Origin: Polaribacter sp. BM10
Lineage (GTDB): Bacteria > Bacteroidota > Bacteroidia > Flavobacteriales > Flavobacteriaceae
Length of the DNA: 64,000 nucleotides
Reading direction: 5' to 3'
Assembly: GCF_002005425.1 (NCBI RefSeq)
Contig: NZ_CP019704.1
Span: 2,314,001-2,378,000 of the forward strand
Shown here: positions 57,184 to 64,000 of the stretch, in pieces
Numbering within the stretch: the first letter of the stretch is position 1
Layout of the letters: each line of letters begins with the position of its first letter
Program-made: the position numbers and the translations under genes
The notes under the pieces: generated by a model
The model's database searches: none
What the model was told of the DNA's origin: nothing
Seen by the model: the letters and a program-made list of their open reading frames with translations, nothing else

Positions 57184-57906
57184 TTAGTTTTTATAAAAAC
57201 CTGAATATGCCGCCTTTACTTTTTTATTATAAGCTTCTTTAGTTATTTTAATTCCGTCAATAATTTCAAATACTATTTTATTTTTAAGGTTTAATGTAAT
57301 CTCTTTAGCTTTAAAAATTACAGCAGCTTCTTCTAGTTCTAAAATTAGACCTGGTAAACCAAAATATTGTTTTGGACCAAAACTTGCAGGTACATTTGGT
57401 GTATACCAAGCAATTGATTTTTTCTTTTTGTTATTAGAGGAAATGTTAATTGCTTTATAACACAAGTAACCTCCTATAATTTTAGTTTCTTGGGTAAGTT
57501 TCCAATCTAGTTTTGGTTGCTGAATTAAATAACATTTTTCTAAAACTTTACACTCTTGCATATGATTAGATTTTACAATTATGTTTGTAACAAACTTCTT
57601 ATCTCTTCCTGCTCTTGAATAAACAAAGTCAGTTCCGTTCTTTTCTTCATTTACTTTGATTCTTTTAGAAACAGATGATATGGCTTGTGTAGCTTCAAAT
57701 TTAAGTACAACTTCAGATTTTTTAGATTCTGAAATTATCTTACGCATTGTTTTTAACTCTTTCTTTTGCTTTTGTTCTTCTGCAACAATATCTTCTAATG
57801 TGAAATTTAAGGTTACTTCATATTTTACAATACCAGAATTATTTTGAGAATAAACATTAAGGCTTAATAAAAGTATAATTATTGTTTTGAGAGTTTTGTA
57901 ATTCAT
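57184..57906 (-). CDS. GLPGLI family protein 3
   Basis: 240 aa. Signal peptide (1-20, LKTIIILLLSLNVYSQ), beta-rich body with many Lys, a CKVLEKC pair at about residues 121-127 in the same place as in GLPGLI protein 1, and motif FGPKQYFGLPGLILELEE at about 178-195. Ends with the same type of charged helix (ITKEAYNKKVKAAYSG). Separated from the downstream genes by the structured repeat. Confidence 0.9.
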   Translation of the reverse strand: MNYKTLKTIIILLLSLNVYSQNNSGIVKYEVTLNFTLEDIVAEEQKQKKELKTMRKIISESKKSEVVLKFEATQAISSVSKRIKVNEEKNGTDFVYSRAGRDKKFVTNIIVKSNHMQECKVLEKCYLIQQPKLDWKLTQETKIIGGYLCYKAINISSNNKKKKSIAWYTPNVPASFGPKQYFGLPGLILELEEAAVIFKAKEITLNLKNKIVFEIIDGIKITKEAYNKKVKAAYSGFYKN

Positions 57907-57961
57907 TCTTTTAATTTAAAACCTTTCCAAAGTTTTTGGAAAGGTTATTGAATAATTTTTA

Positions 57962-58221
57962 TTAAACACAATTATTGTAATAACAATATCCATACTCTAA
58001 AATATAATCATCCATATGATCATTAGGGTCTTCACCTAGTGTGAAGCCTCTAAAATTTTTGCTCTGGCACTTCTAACACAATCACCTGCACAACTAAACT
58101 CTTCCGCGACCTCAATAGCTTCTTTTGTTATTGGTAAAACTTCATCATTAGATACTGTTGCATTCATAAAACTTACTCCTGTTGCTAGCACAAATACTAG
58201 ACTTAATATTACTTTTTTCAT
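57962..58221 (-). pseudogene. Small secreted peptide paralogue, frameshifted
   Basis: ATG 58221 opens with MKKVILSLVFVLATGVSFMNA, the signal peptide of the intact gene at 56633, then SCAGDC. The current frame stops at 58036. One extra base in the A5 run at about 58056-58060 would restore a frame giving AKNFRGFTLGEDPNDHM and ending YGYCYYNNCV at 57962, similar in composition and ending to the intact paralogue. So this is a one-base loss at a homopolymer, or a sequence error. Without repair the product is 61 aa. Confidence 0.6.
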
Positions 58222-58330
58222 AATATAAAATTTATAACCTATTTTTTATTTAGGTTTATTTAATTATTAATTTTTAGAATTTCAAATGAATAAACAAGTT
58301 AAAAATTCTTCAAAAACTTGTAGAAAAAGC
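58222..58330 (-). promoter_or_regulatory. Conserved structured 5' region of the small peptide gene, copy 2
   Basis: Hairpins AACCTA (58236-58241) / TAGGTT (58251-58256), and ACAAGTT (58294-58300) / AACTTGT (58315-58321), in the same order and spacing class as before the gene at 56633. Confidence 0.55.
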
Positions 58331-58362
58331 AGTACTTTTGTAGGACTTCCTCTTTATTAAAA

Positions 58363-58598
58363 TTAATTAGCATAACACACCCCGTCTCTACAAAGACCGG
58401 GTATAAAACCTGGGTTATTTACTAAATGACCTGAATTAAAATCGTAATCTGGGTTAGGAACTAATCAAGGAAAATCTCCTTCTGGACCTGAACATTCTTC
58501 TTGCTCATAATACCATGAAATCACAGCACCACCCCCAAAAACATTTTTTTGTTCTGCTCTACTTAAAGTTTTTCCTAAATTTAAAATTGTTTTTTCAT
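58363..58598 (-). pseudogene. Double-glycine-leader peptide gene, copy a (frameshift and nonsense)
   Basis: ATG 58598 is followed by A6; with A7 the frame reads MKKTILNLGKTLSRAEQK then NVFGG, the leader shared with copies b and c. As sequenced it stops after 5 codons. The restored frame has a further TGA at 58465-58467, after EECSGPEGDFP, and then stays open 33 codons to a TAA at 58363 (ending CRDGVCYAN). Two lesions and an otherwise intact frame point to recent decay of an exported peptide gene. Confidence 0.7.
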
Positions 58599-58622
58599 AA
58601 TTAATAAATTTTAATATATATA

Positions 58623-58680
58623 TGCTGTGAACATTTAAAGACACTCAAAGATTGTGTCTATTCTTCGCGAGAAAATTCTT
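58623..58680. repeat. 58-bp repeat R1 upstream of leader peptide copy a
   Basis: Contains two small symmetries: GACAC/GTGTC and TATTCT/AGAA around TCGCGAG. It differs at a few bases from R2 and R3, and begins directly at the stop codon of the upstream TlpA gene. Confidence 0.8.
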
Positions 58681-60226
58681 ATAACTCTTTACTAAAATAT
58701 TTATCTAATACTTTTGTGAAATTTTGATTAGAAGGTTTAGGGGCATTGTTATCAATAATTTTATTATGATTATCCAAAATTATATATCTGGGTATAGTTA
58801 AACCATAACTTGATTTAATATTTAGGTATTTAATAAATTTAGATTTTTTTAAATTTAAAATTTTATATTGGTTACTATCAAATAAATATTCGTGTAAATT
58901 AATACTTTTATCTATCCATTTATTAGAATCTCTGTCAACTGATAAATTTATAAATTCAACATTATACTTTTTAGTAATATTTTCTCTTATCTCTTTAGAA
59001 ACGATAATCTCTCTTATACATGGCTGGCACCAACTTGCCCAAAAATCTATAATCTTTATTTTATTTTTTCGTAAGATATAATTTAAGTCTACAGTATCCT
59101 TTGATAGATTTAATACGAGTTCTCTTAAATCTTTTGGAACTACTTTATTTATAGAACTTAACTCTTGCTCAATATCTGTTATAGCCTTAAGTGTAGATGA
59201 ATCTTTTATACTTTCCTTGTACACTTTAATAGTTTTTTTCATAAACTCTGAAGTATTTCTATCCTTTCCAAAACCTTGATTAAAATAATCTACAATTAAT
59301 TTTCCTGTTGCATAATCTACAATTGATTGATTAAAATTCTTCTTTAGAAAGGTTAATTCCTCTTCAAAAGATTTAACTGAATAGGGTGTTTCGTTACTTT
59401 TTACAAAATATTGGCGTATTAATGGTACAATACTCATTTTAAAGTAAAGGTTATTTACATATTCAGGTTGATTTATATCTTCAATAGAAATATTATTTAG
59501 ATAACTATTAATATCAAAAAATTCACCTTCTTGTCTATCTCCTCTTTCATAAATACTGATAAGGTCTTCACTAGTATTAATATTCCAACTACCCTGTTTC
59601 TCTGACCTAGGCCTAATAACATTCACTAAATACTCAAATTGTAAATCATTCTGTATAATCTTTTTAAATTTTGCTGAAACTTTTGGATTTTTTTTGATGT
59701 AATAATTAAAAAAGGTTAATCTATTTTGATATAAAGAGTCACATTGTCTTTTATATTTTTTAAAATTTGGATTATATTTATCTAAATAAAGCTTTGTCCA
59801 ATCGTCATACTTAGGATCCATTTCTAAATAAAAATTATAATGTTCCTTATTTTTTCCGAAAAACTCTAGTTTTCCTTTTTTTAATTTATAGTTTACACTA
59901 TCTCCAGGAGTAACAATTATTCTTGTGTTATAAAAAGTATTCTCCCCAAATGAATTAAATTCCAAAAGTTTAGGATTGCGTATGTTTTTTAGCACTCTTG
60001 ATATTGTATCATCGCGTATCTCTTTGTCTATGTATTTAAAACTTGCTTCACGAAAAAAAGAGTCATCATAAAAGGTAATCCTTTTATCGAATCCTTTTTC
60101 ATCACTAGTGCCAGTAATTTTTATATTTTTATTTTGTGGTTTTAAAATAGCTGAATTAACTTTTTCTTTTAGTTCTTTCTTACACCCAAGTAAACATATA
60201 ACAAGCAAGTAGTATAATTGTTTCAT
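58679..60226 (-). CDS. TlpA-like lipoprotein, cassette copy 2
   Basis: 515 aa. Lipobox LLGC (Cys15). A long N-terminal region (about 20-370) with little similarity to known domains beyond a beta start and a helical middle, then a thioredoxin domain with active site DFWASWCQPCIRE (CQPC) and a cis-Pro region (IPRYIILDN). Paralogue of the gene at 60781: same end (PKPS then a short helix). Each follows a leader-peptide gene, so they may handle disulfides in the exported peptides (inference). Confidence 0.88.
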   Translation of the reverse strand: MKQLYYLLVICLLGCKKELKEKVNSAILKPQNKNIKITGTSDEKGFDKRITFYDDSFFREASFKYIDKEIRDDTISRVLKNIRNPKLLEFNSFGENTFYNTRIIVTPGDSVNYKLKKGKLEFFGKNKEHYNFYLEMDPKYDDWTKLYLDKYNPNFKKYKRQCDSLYQNRLTFFNYYIKKNPKVSAKFKKIIQNDLQFEYLVNVIRPRSEKQGSWNINTSEDLISIYERGDRQEGEFFDINSYLNNISIEDINQPEYVNNLYFKMSIVPLIRQYFVKSNETPYSVKSFEEELTFLKKNFNQSIVDYATGKLIVDYFNQGFGKDRNTSEFMKKTIKVYKESIKDSSTLKAITDIEQELSSINKVVPKDLRELVLNLSKDTVDLNYILRKNKIKIIDFWASWCQPCIREIIVSKEIRENITKKYNVEFINLSVDRDSNKWIDKSINLHEYLFDSNQYKILNLKKSKFIKYLNIKSSYGLTIPRYIILDNHNKIIDNNAPKPSNQNFTKVLDKYFSKEL

Positions 60227-60448
60227 TATTTTATTAGTTTTACTTTCAATTTAAAGATTATCAAAAATTATTCCTTTTGAATACAAAGACAAAACTTTCA
60301 TTTTTTTCCCCATTTTAAAGGTAATAATATGTGAATTTTTTTTACTTTTTTAATCAAAATCTTGTATTTTAACTTTTTACAAAACTTATGCGAAAAAAAT
60401 AATTTATTTATTGAAGACTTAGGATTAACTTGTAGTTGATGATTTTAA

Positions 60449-60487
60449 ACAACTAACATATTTTAAATATTAAAATATGTTAGTTGT
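60449..60487 (-). terminator. 17-bp perfect hairpin between leader peptide b and its TlpA gene
   Basis: Arm 60449-60465 pairs with arm 60471-60487, loop AATAT. It overlaps the region just after the leader-peptide stop (60489). No good T run follows on the minus strand, so it may be an attenuator or RNA-processing site that favours the peptide over the downstream enzyme. Confidence 0.6.
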
Positions 60488-60488
60488 A

Positions 60489-60719
60489 CTACTCATTAAA
60501 AAGGTTGACCCCATTCGATACAAACTCCTTTATAACCTCCTCTTCTACTGCAAACCTATGCACACCAAGAGCAATCTGATTGGATGTCTTTAGGACCATT
60601 TTCACAGTAGCAAGTTGCTGATGATGCCCCCCATCTTCTATAAGAACATTTCCACCAAAAACTTGTTTTTGTTCAGCTCTACTTAACGCTTTACCGATGT
60701 TTAAAATTTGTTTTTTCAT
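60489..60719 (-). pseudogene. Double-glycine-leader peptide gene, copy b (frame altered at a G6 run)
   Basis: ATG 60719: leader MKKQILNIGKALSRAEQK then QVFGG. The current frame reads through to 60489 without any Cys. Adding one base at the G6 run (60627-60632 as C6 on +) gives a Cys-rich core: ATCYCENGP, DCSWCA, then a TAG at 60556-60558, then VCSRRGGYKGVCIEWG and a stop at 60496. Six Cys in ~45 residues is far from chance, so that frame is probably the original one. An ATG at 60767 is too far upstream. Confidence 0.7.
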
Positions 60720-60744
60720 AATTAATAAAATTAAAAAATTATAT

Positions 60745-60802
60745 TTGCTGTAAACATTTAAAGACACTCACAGTTTGTGTCTATTCTTCGCGAGAGAATA
60801 TT
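60745..60802. repeat. 58-bp repeat R2 upstream of leader peptide copy b
   Basis: Almost identical to R3 (62533-62590). It overlaps and supplies the last seven codons, including the stop, of the upstream TlpA gene (IFSREE). Confidence 0.85.
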
Positions 60803-62220
60803 TTTTGTTTTTTATCTTCTGATAATTCAGTGAAAATATTTTTCAATCTTTTTTCACTTGGTTTTGGGGCACTGTCAGATATTAAAATACCATTCTTATC
60901 AAATAATATGTATCTCGGTATTGTTTTCAATTTTAATTCATTATAAAAACTTGCTTGTGGGTAATTGAGCGCTAGGTAATTATTTTTAGGTAATAAATTT
61001 TCATCTTTATTTGCCTTGAGCCATTTGTTTTTATTTGTATCAATTGAAATATAAATAAATTCAATATTTTTATTTTCAAATTCTTTTTGGATTAATTTAG
61101 AACTTGGTATTTCTACTCTGCATGGAGCACACCAACTAGCCCAAAAATCAATATAAACTAATTTTCCTTTATTTTTTTTAAGAACCTCACTTAAAGATAT
61201 TATTTTGCCATTAATATCCATAAAATGTACACTTTTTATATCTTTTCTTAAATTAATATAATCAAGCAGATAATCAGATTTTATTTCATTAATCAAAATA
61301 GAATCATTCGTTATTTTTTGAAATTTAATTAAATATTTTTCTAAATCTTGAGATGAAAAATTTTTAGCAATCTCTTTTAAATTATGATAAAGAATATATT
61401 TATATGTCAAACTATTTATAGATTTTTTTGTTGCTAATGAGTCGTAAATTGCTCTGTTATCAATTCTCAATCCATTGCTCGTTTTTACTGTTTTATTGCT
61501 ATATTTTTCATTGTAATATCGTTCAATACTATCTCTATAGGTATTTAATACTAAAAGCGTATCGTTAATTATTAGGTCATTATCATTATTAATTATTTTT
61601 TTTTCAAATACAAGTTTATTTTTTAAATAATAGTAATATTTACTATCAAGTCTATTTTTATTATTGTTTAAAAAATTTATTTTTTTATCTAAATTATTAT
61701 TTAATGAAAGCTTATATTTATTTTCTTCATTTTCATTTCTAAAATGGTCATTTCTTAAAAAAAACTCCATTGAACTTTGAAGTACTTTATTTTTTAAATT
61801 GTATTGTGTTTCAATATTTTGTGCATTTTCACTGTTTATTGTTACAAAAGGAGCATCATCTTTATATTTGAATATGATAGTATCGCCTGTTTTTAAATAA
61901 TATAATGAGTTGTAATAAAAATGATATTTATGATTGATTATAATATTCTTTTTTGTTTTTAATATTATCGTATCTATTTTTAAAAAATTTTTCGAGAAAA
62001 TTTTTTTCTCCTGAAAATCACCTTCTTTAATATAGGTCAAAGATGGATTAACATTATAAGATGCCATAATGCCATTAACTTTAAGTGTATCTTTTTCAAA
62101 GGTTCTTCCTTCAAAAATAATTACAACGTCTTCATTTTTATTTTTTTTGTTAAGTTTTTTTTTACAAGACAGGATTAATAAAGTAGACAGAAATAATAGT
62201 ATAATAAAAAAATGTTTCAT
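60781..62220 (-). CDS. TlpA-like lipoprotein, cassette copy 1
   Basis: 479 aa. Lipobox LILSC (Cys19). Very Lys/Asn-rich N-terminal region with beta-strand character, helical middle, and C-terminal thioredoxin domain (about 335-479) with DFWASWCAPCRVEIPSS (CAPC) and cis-Pro region IPRYILFDK. Its last codons come from repeat R2. It has the strongest A/T bias I notice here. Likely a periplasmic thiol oxidoreductase on a lipid anchor; paralogue of the gene at 58679. Confidence 0.88.
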   Translation of the reverse strand: MKHFFIILLFLSTLLILSCKKKLNKKNKNEDVVIIFEGRTFEKDTLKVNGIMASYNVNPSLTYIKEGDFQEKKIFSKNFLKIDTIILKTKKNIIINHKYHFYYNSLYYLKTGDTIIFKYKDDAPFVTINSENAQNIETQYNLKNKVLQSSMEFFLRNDHFRNENEENKYKLSLNNNLDKKINFLNNNKNRLDSKYYYYLKNKLVFEKKIINNDNDLIINDTLLVLNTYRDSIERYYNEKYSNKTVKTSNGLRIDNRAIYDSLATKKSINSLTYKYILYHNLKEIAKNFSSQDLEKYLIKFQKITNDSILINEIKSDYLLDYINLRKDIKSVHFMDINGKIISLSEVLKKNKGKLVYIDFWASWCAPCRVEIPSSKLIQKEFENKNIEFIYISIDTNKNKWLKANKDENLLPKNNYLALNYPQASFYNELKLKTIPRYILFDKNGILISDSAPKPSEKRLKNIFTELSEDKKQKIFSREE

Positions 62221-62233
62221 TTGTAATAAATTA

Positions 62234-62261
62234 ACTGCGTGTAAATTTAATTACACGCAGT
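62234..62261 (-). promoter_or_regulatory. Strong hairpin between leader peptide c and its TlpA gene
   Basis: ACTGCGTGTAA (62234-62244) pairs with TTACACGCAGT (62251-62261), loop ATTTAA. It lies 13 bases before the TlpA ATG and has no T run, so a translational or processing control is likely. Confidence 0.6.
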
Positions 62262-62276
62262 AGTTTGTAATAAAAA

Positions 62277-62507
62277 TTAATTTAGCCAGCTAGCAGTTGA
62301 GCAACCGTCGCAACACCATTGTACACTATCTCCAGCGCTCATATTTTTTTTCACTTCGTTAATTCTACTTAAAGATAAACCAGTCCATACTGATCCATTG
62401 ATTCTCACTGCACAAGAACCTTCAGCTGCTAGCGTCGCACCTCCAAAAACTTGTTTTTGCTCAGCTCTATTTAGCGCTTTGCCAATGTTTAAAATTTGTT
62501 TTTTCAT
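62277..62507 (-). CDS. Double-glycine-leader peptide, copy c (intact)
   Basis: 76 aa from ATG 62507: leader MKKQILNIGKALNRAEQK then QVFGG (cleavage expected after the GG at residue 23). The core of about 53 residues has four Cys (GSCAVRINGS ... VQWCCDGCSTASWLN). The ATG at 62555 lies inside the repeat and is rejected. Leaders of this kind are cut by C39-type peptidases during ABC export; no ABC transporter gene is in the window. Bacteriocin, pheromone or other exported peptide: cannot be told. Confidence 0.72.
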   Translation of the reverse strand: MKKQILNIGKALNRAEQKQVFGGATLAAEGSCAVRINGSVWTGLSLSRINEVKKNMSAGDSVQWCCDGCSTASWLN

Positions 62508-62532
62508 AATTATTATATTTAAAAAATTATAT

Positions 62533-62590
62533 TTGCTGTGAACATTTAAAGACACTCACAGTTTGTGTCTATTCTTCGCGAGAGAATATT
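62533..62590. repeat. 58-bp repeat R3 upstream of leader peptide copy c
   Basis: Same as R2 at nearly all positions, with GACAC/GTGTC and TATTCT/AGAATA symmetries. Together with the leader-coding bases it makes a conserved block of about 130 bases. Confidence 0.85.
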
Positions 62591-62592
62591 GT

Positions 62593-62628
62593 TTAAAACT
62601 CAAAGCTTTAACTAGTTTTGAGTTTTTT
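62593..62628 (-). terminator. Hairpin after the C39-like/thioredoxin gene
   Basis: AAAACTCAAA (62595-62604) / TTTGAGTTTT (62617-62626), loop GCTTTAACTAGT, immediately past the stop codon at 62627. Confidence 0.6.
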
Positions 62629-63771
62629 AATTTGTTTCTATTAGGTCTTCAATAAAATATAGCATTTCAGTCCTCTGATACTGTTTAGGATATGCTTTAC
62701 CGTTAATTAAAATTTCTGGAGTAAAGTTGATATTGTTGTTCGTGCACCAACTTCTTTCTTCTTTTAAAACAAAAATTTGTTTTTCTACATCTATACAAGT
62801 ACCCCATTTTTCTAGCCATAAATTTGTTTCCATTTCATTATAAATGTCATGTAATGCAGAGAATGTCTCTTTTTTAGATTGATTTTTATAAATCTCTAAA
62901 ATTCTTGTGGTTACTTTTACTCCATTACTTTCTATATTATCAGTATTGATATAAAATCTAATTACTATTTTAACATCATTTTTATATTTTGAGAGAATAT
63001 TTTCTATAACCTTGTGTACAGGTTTACAGTGCCACAAAAAGGATTCGTAATTACTACTATTTCTAGTTTTGCATTTAAATTACCAAGTGTTATTTCTTCT
63101 ATAGTATCAATTTTAGTATTGAAAGTATTAGCTTTATTAAGCATTGTATTAAACACATCAAAATTTCTTTGAAATTTTAAAAAATTAATCTTCTCTTTTC
63201 TATGCTTGTTTACTTCAAAAAGCATAGGTTTTAAGTAAATCCAAGAAAGTATTACAGCAAAGGCTATTGTTATAAAAAGGACAATTTCGGTTAAGCCTAG
63301 ATTATAGACTACAAAATCGGATAGAAATAATAAAGGAGATTGAACAATTAAAAAATTTCTAATTTGTCTCTTAGAACTAATGTTTGACTCTGTTCTTTCT
63401 GGCTTTTCTACTGCAACAATAATTCCTGTAAATTTTTCTAGAAATTGCTTTGCGTTCAACTTTTCTTTTTTATTACCGTTACTTATTACGGTATAGTCCT
63501 TTTTACTTACATTAACGTTTACAAGAGACTGCCCATTATCATCATTTAATTGAGCTATAAAATTACTAGGTAATTGCTTTAGAGTTTCTATGTTAATTGG
63601 TATGTTAGCAGCAATGTTTTCTATATTAAAATGATCTAAAACACCCGTTATAGAATGAAGACTTGGGTAAGAAGGATGACTTTGAATTTGAAATGATAGT
63701 TCATTCTTATCAAAGGGAATTTTTGCATTTGTTAATAATTTACTAACAATTACTGATAATTGATTTTTCAA
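62627..63771 (-). pseudogene. C39-like / membrane / thioredoxin protein broken at the CxxC
   Basis: ATG 63771 opens a C39-peptidase-like domain without a catalytic Cys (about 1-120; QIQSHPSYPSLHSITGVLDH). Then come two membrane helices (about 138-185) and a thioredoxin domain. The frame fails at 63032-63033: the sequence reads NPFCGTVN and stops at 63004, while the next frame continues WHCKPVHKVIEN to 62627. One base (GG to GGG) would give NPFCGHCKPVHK, a complete CGHC. Whole protein about 381 aa. Related proteins carry a VKOR domain in the middle; here its CxxC helices appear to be missing. Confidence 0.7.
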
Positions 63772-63881
63772 AATATTATTTCTTTAATTTTTATTAAAGA
63801 AAATTCATCCATCCTAATTATTTTTTAAGTGTAGTTTAAAGCCGATAAAATCTAATTTAGTTTTGATTAAAAGTATTAAAA

Positions 63882-64000
63882 TAGAGAGATTTTTCTTTTT
63901 CACAGCATTTTTCTCTTTCCAAATATCAAAAAGTATTTTTTAATAAACTAATAATTAACTTTCCATTTTGGACTAGCTGAATTCATGGATACTAAAAACA
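63882..64000. repeat. ~130-bp structured direct repeat, copy 2 (cut by window end)
   Basis: Matches 57011-57130: hairpin AGAGA...TCTCT around CTTTTTCACAGCATT, then GACTAGCTGAATTCA at 63971. The right arm of the inverted repeat is beyond the window. It lies about 110 bases upstream of the C39-like gene. Confidence 0.75.

Noticed and set aside
60489..60767. 92-aa protein starting at 60767
   Set aside because: The first 16 residues are translated from the 58-bp repeat and its flank; the leader peptide starts at 60719.
62627..63037. Separate 136-aa protein starting MWHCKPVHK
   Set aside because: It begins with TTG in the middle of a thioredoxin domain; it is the 3' part of the frameshifted gene at 63771.
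57011..64000. Insertion sequence bounded by the 130-bp repeats
   Set aside because: No transposase or integrase gene lies between them and the copies are direct, not inverted; kept only as a boundary repeat.

Overview
The window is a low-GC (roughly 30% by eye) chromosomal segment of a marine-type member of the Flavobacteriaceae (Bacteroidota), probably near Polaribacter or Tenacibaculum. The grounds are the Bat operon, GLPGLI proteins, TlpA lipoproteins, a NUMOD4-like small protein, TAnnTTTG-type -7 promoter boxes, and the absence of Shine-Dalgarno sequences. No rRNA, tRNA, CRISPR array, transposase or prophage was recognised.

Layout. 1-4.3 kb: end of a Bat (aerotolerance) operon: batB fragment, TPR protein, batD, batE. 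4.4-9.4 kb: SulP transporter, UspA protein, SulP transporter and beta-carbonic anhydrase, a likely bicarbonate uptake operon. 9.4-16.6 kb: housekeeping genes (CvpA, SDR, TlpA-like, YraN, LD-carboxypeptidase, metG). 16.7-24.1 kb: three tandem, mosaic 807-825 aa exported proteins ending in a TonB-plug-like domain. 24.2-25.0 kb: a gene-free stretch with three consecutive promoter-to-terminator units that look like tandem small RNAs. 25-32.7 kb: lipoprotein, OmpA protein, cyclase-like DUF3095 protein, AraC / response regulator / CHASE3 histidine kinase operon, and a second AraC regulator. 32.7-38.2 kb: molybdenum hydroxylase pair, Schlafen AlbA_2 protein, aldo/keto reductase, SDR. 38.3-50.9 kb: lipoproteins, ssb, NUMOD4-like and zinc-ribbon proteins, GIDE-like membrane protein, CBS protein, M28 peptidase, pyk, the acpP-fabF-rnc block, purN, RNase H.

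50.9-64 kb is the most unusual part. It is a one-way (minus strand) accessory locus. In transcription order it holds a C39-like/thioredoxin membrane protein broken in its CxxC, then repeated cassettes of a double-glycine-leader peptide gene followed by a TlpA lipoprotein gene. After these come two related small secreted peptides, three GLPGLI proteins, a TonB-dependent receptor-like barrel and a final TlpA protein. A 58-bp repeat precedes every leader peptide, and a ~130-bp structured repeat occurs at both 57.0 kb and the right edge.

Several of the short genes here carry one-base lesions, mostly at short homopolymers, and two carry in-frame stops; the long genes are intact. Restoring the frame of one leader peptide exposes a six-cysteine core. 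I read the locus as an exported, disulfide-rich peptide system whose peptide genes are duplicated, shuffled and partly decayed. A phase-variable or mis-assembled state is not excluded.
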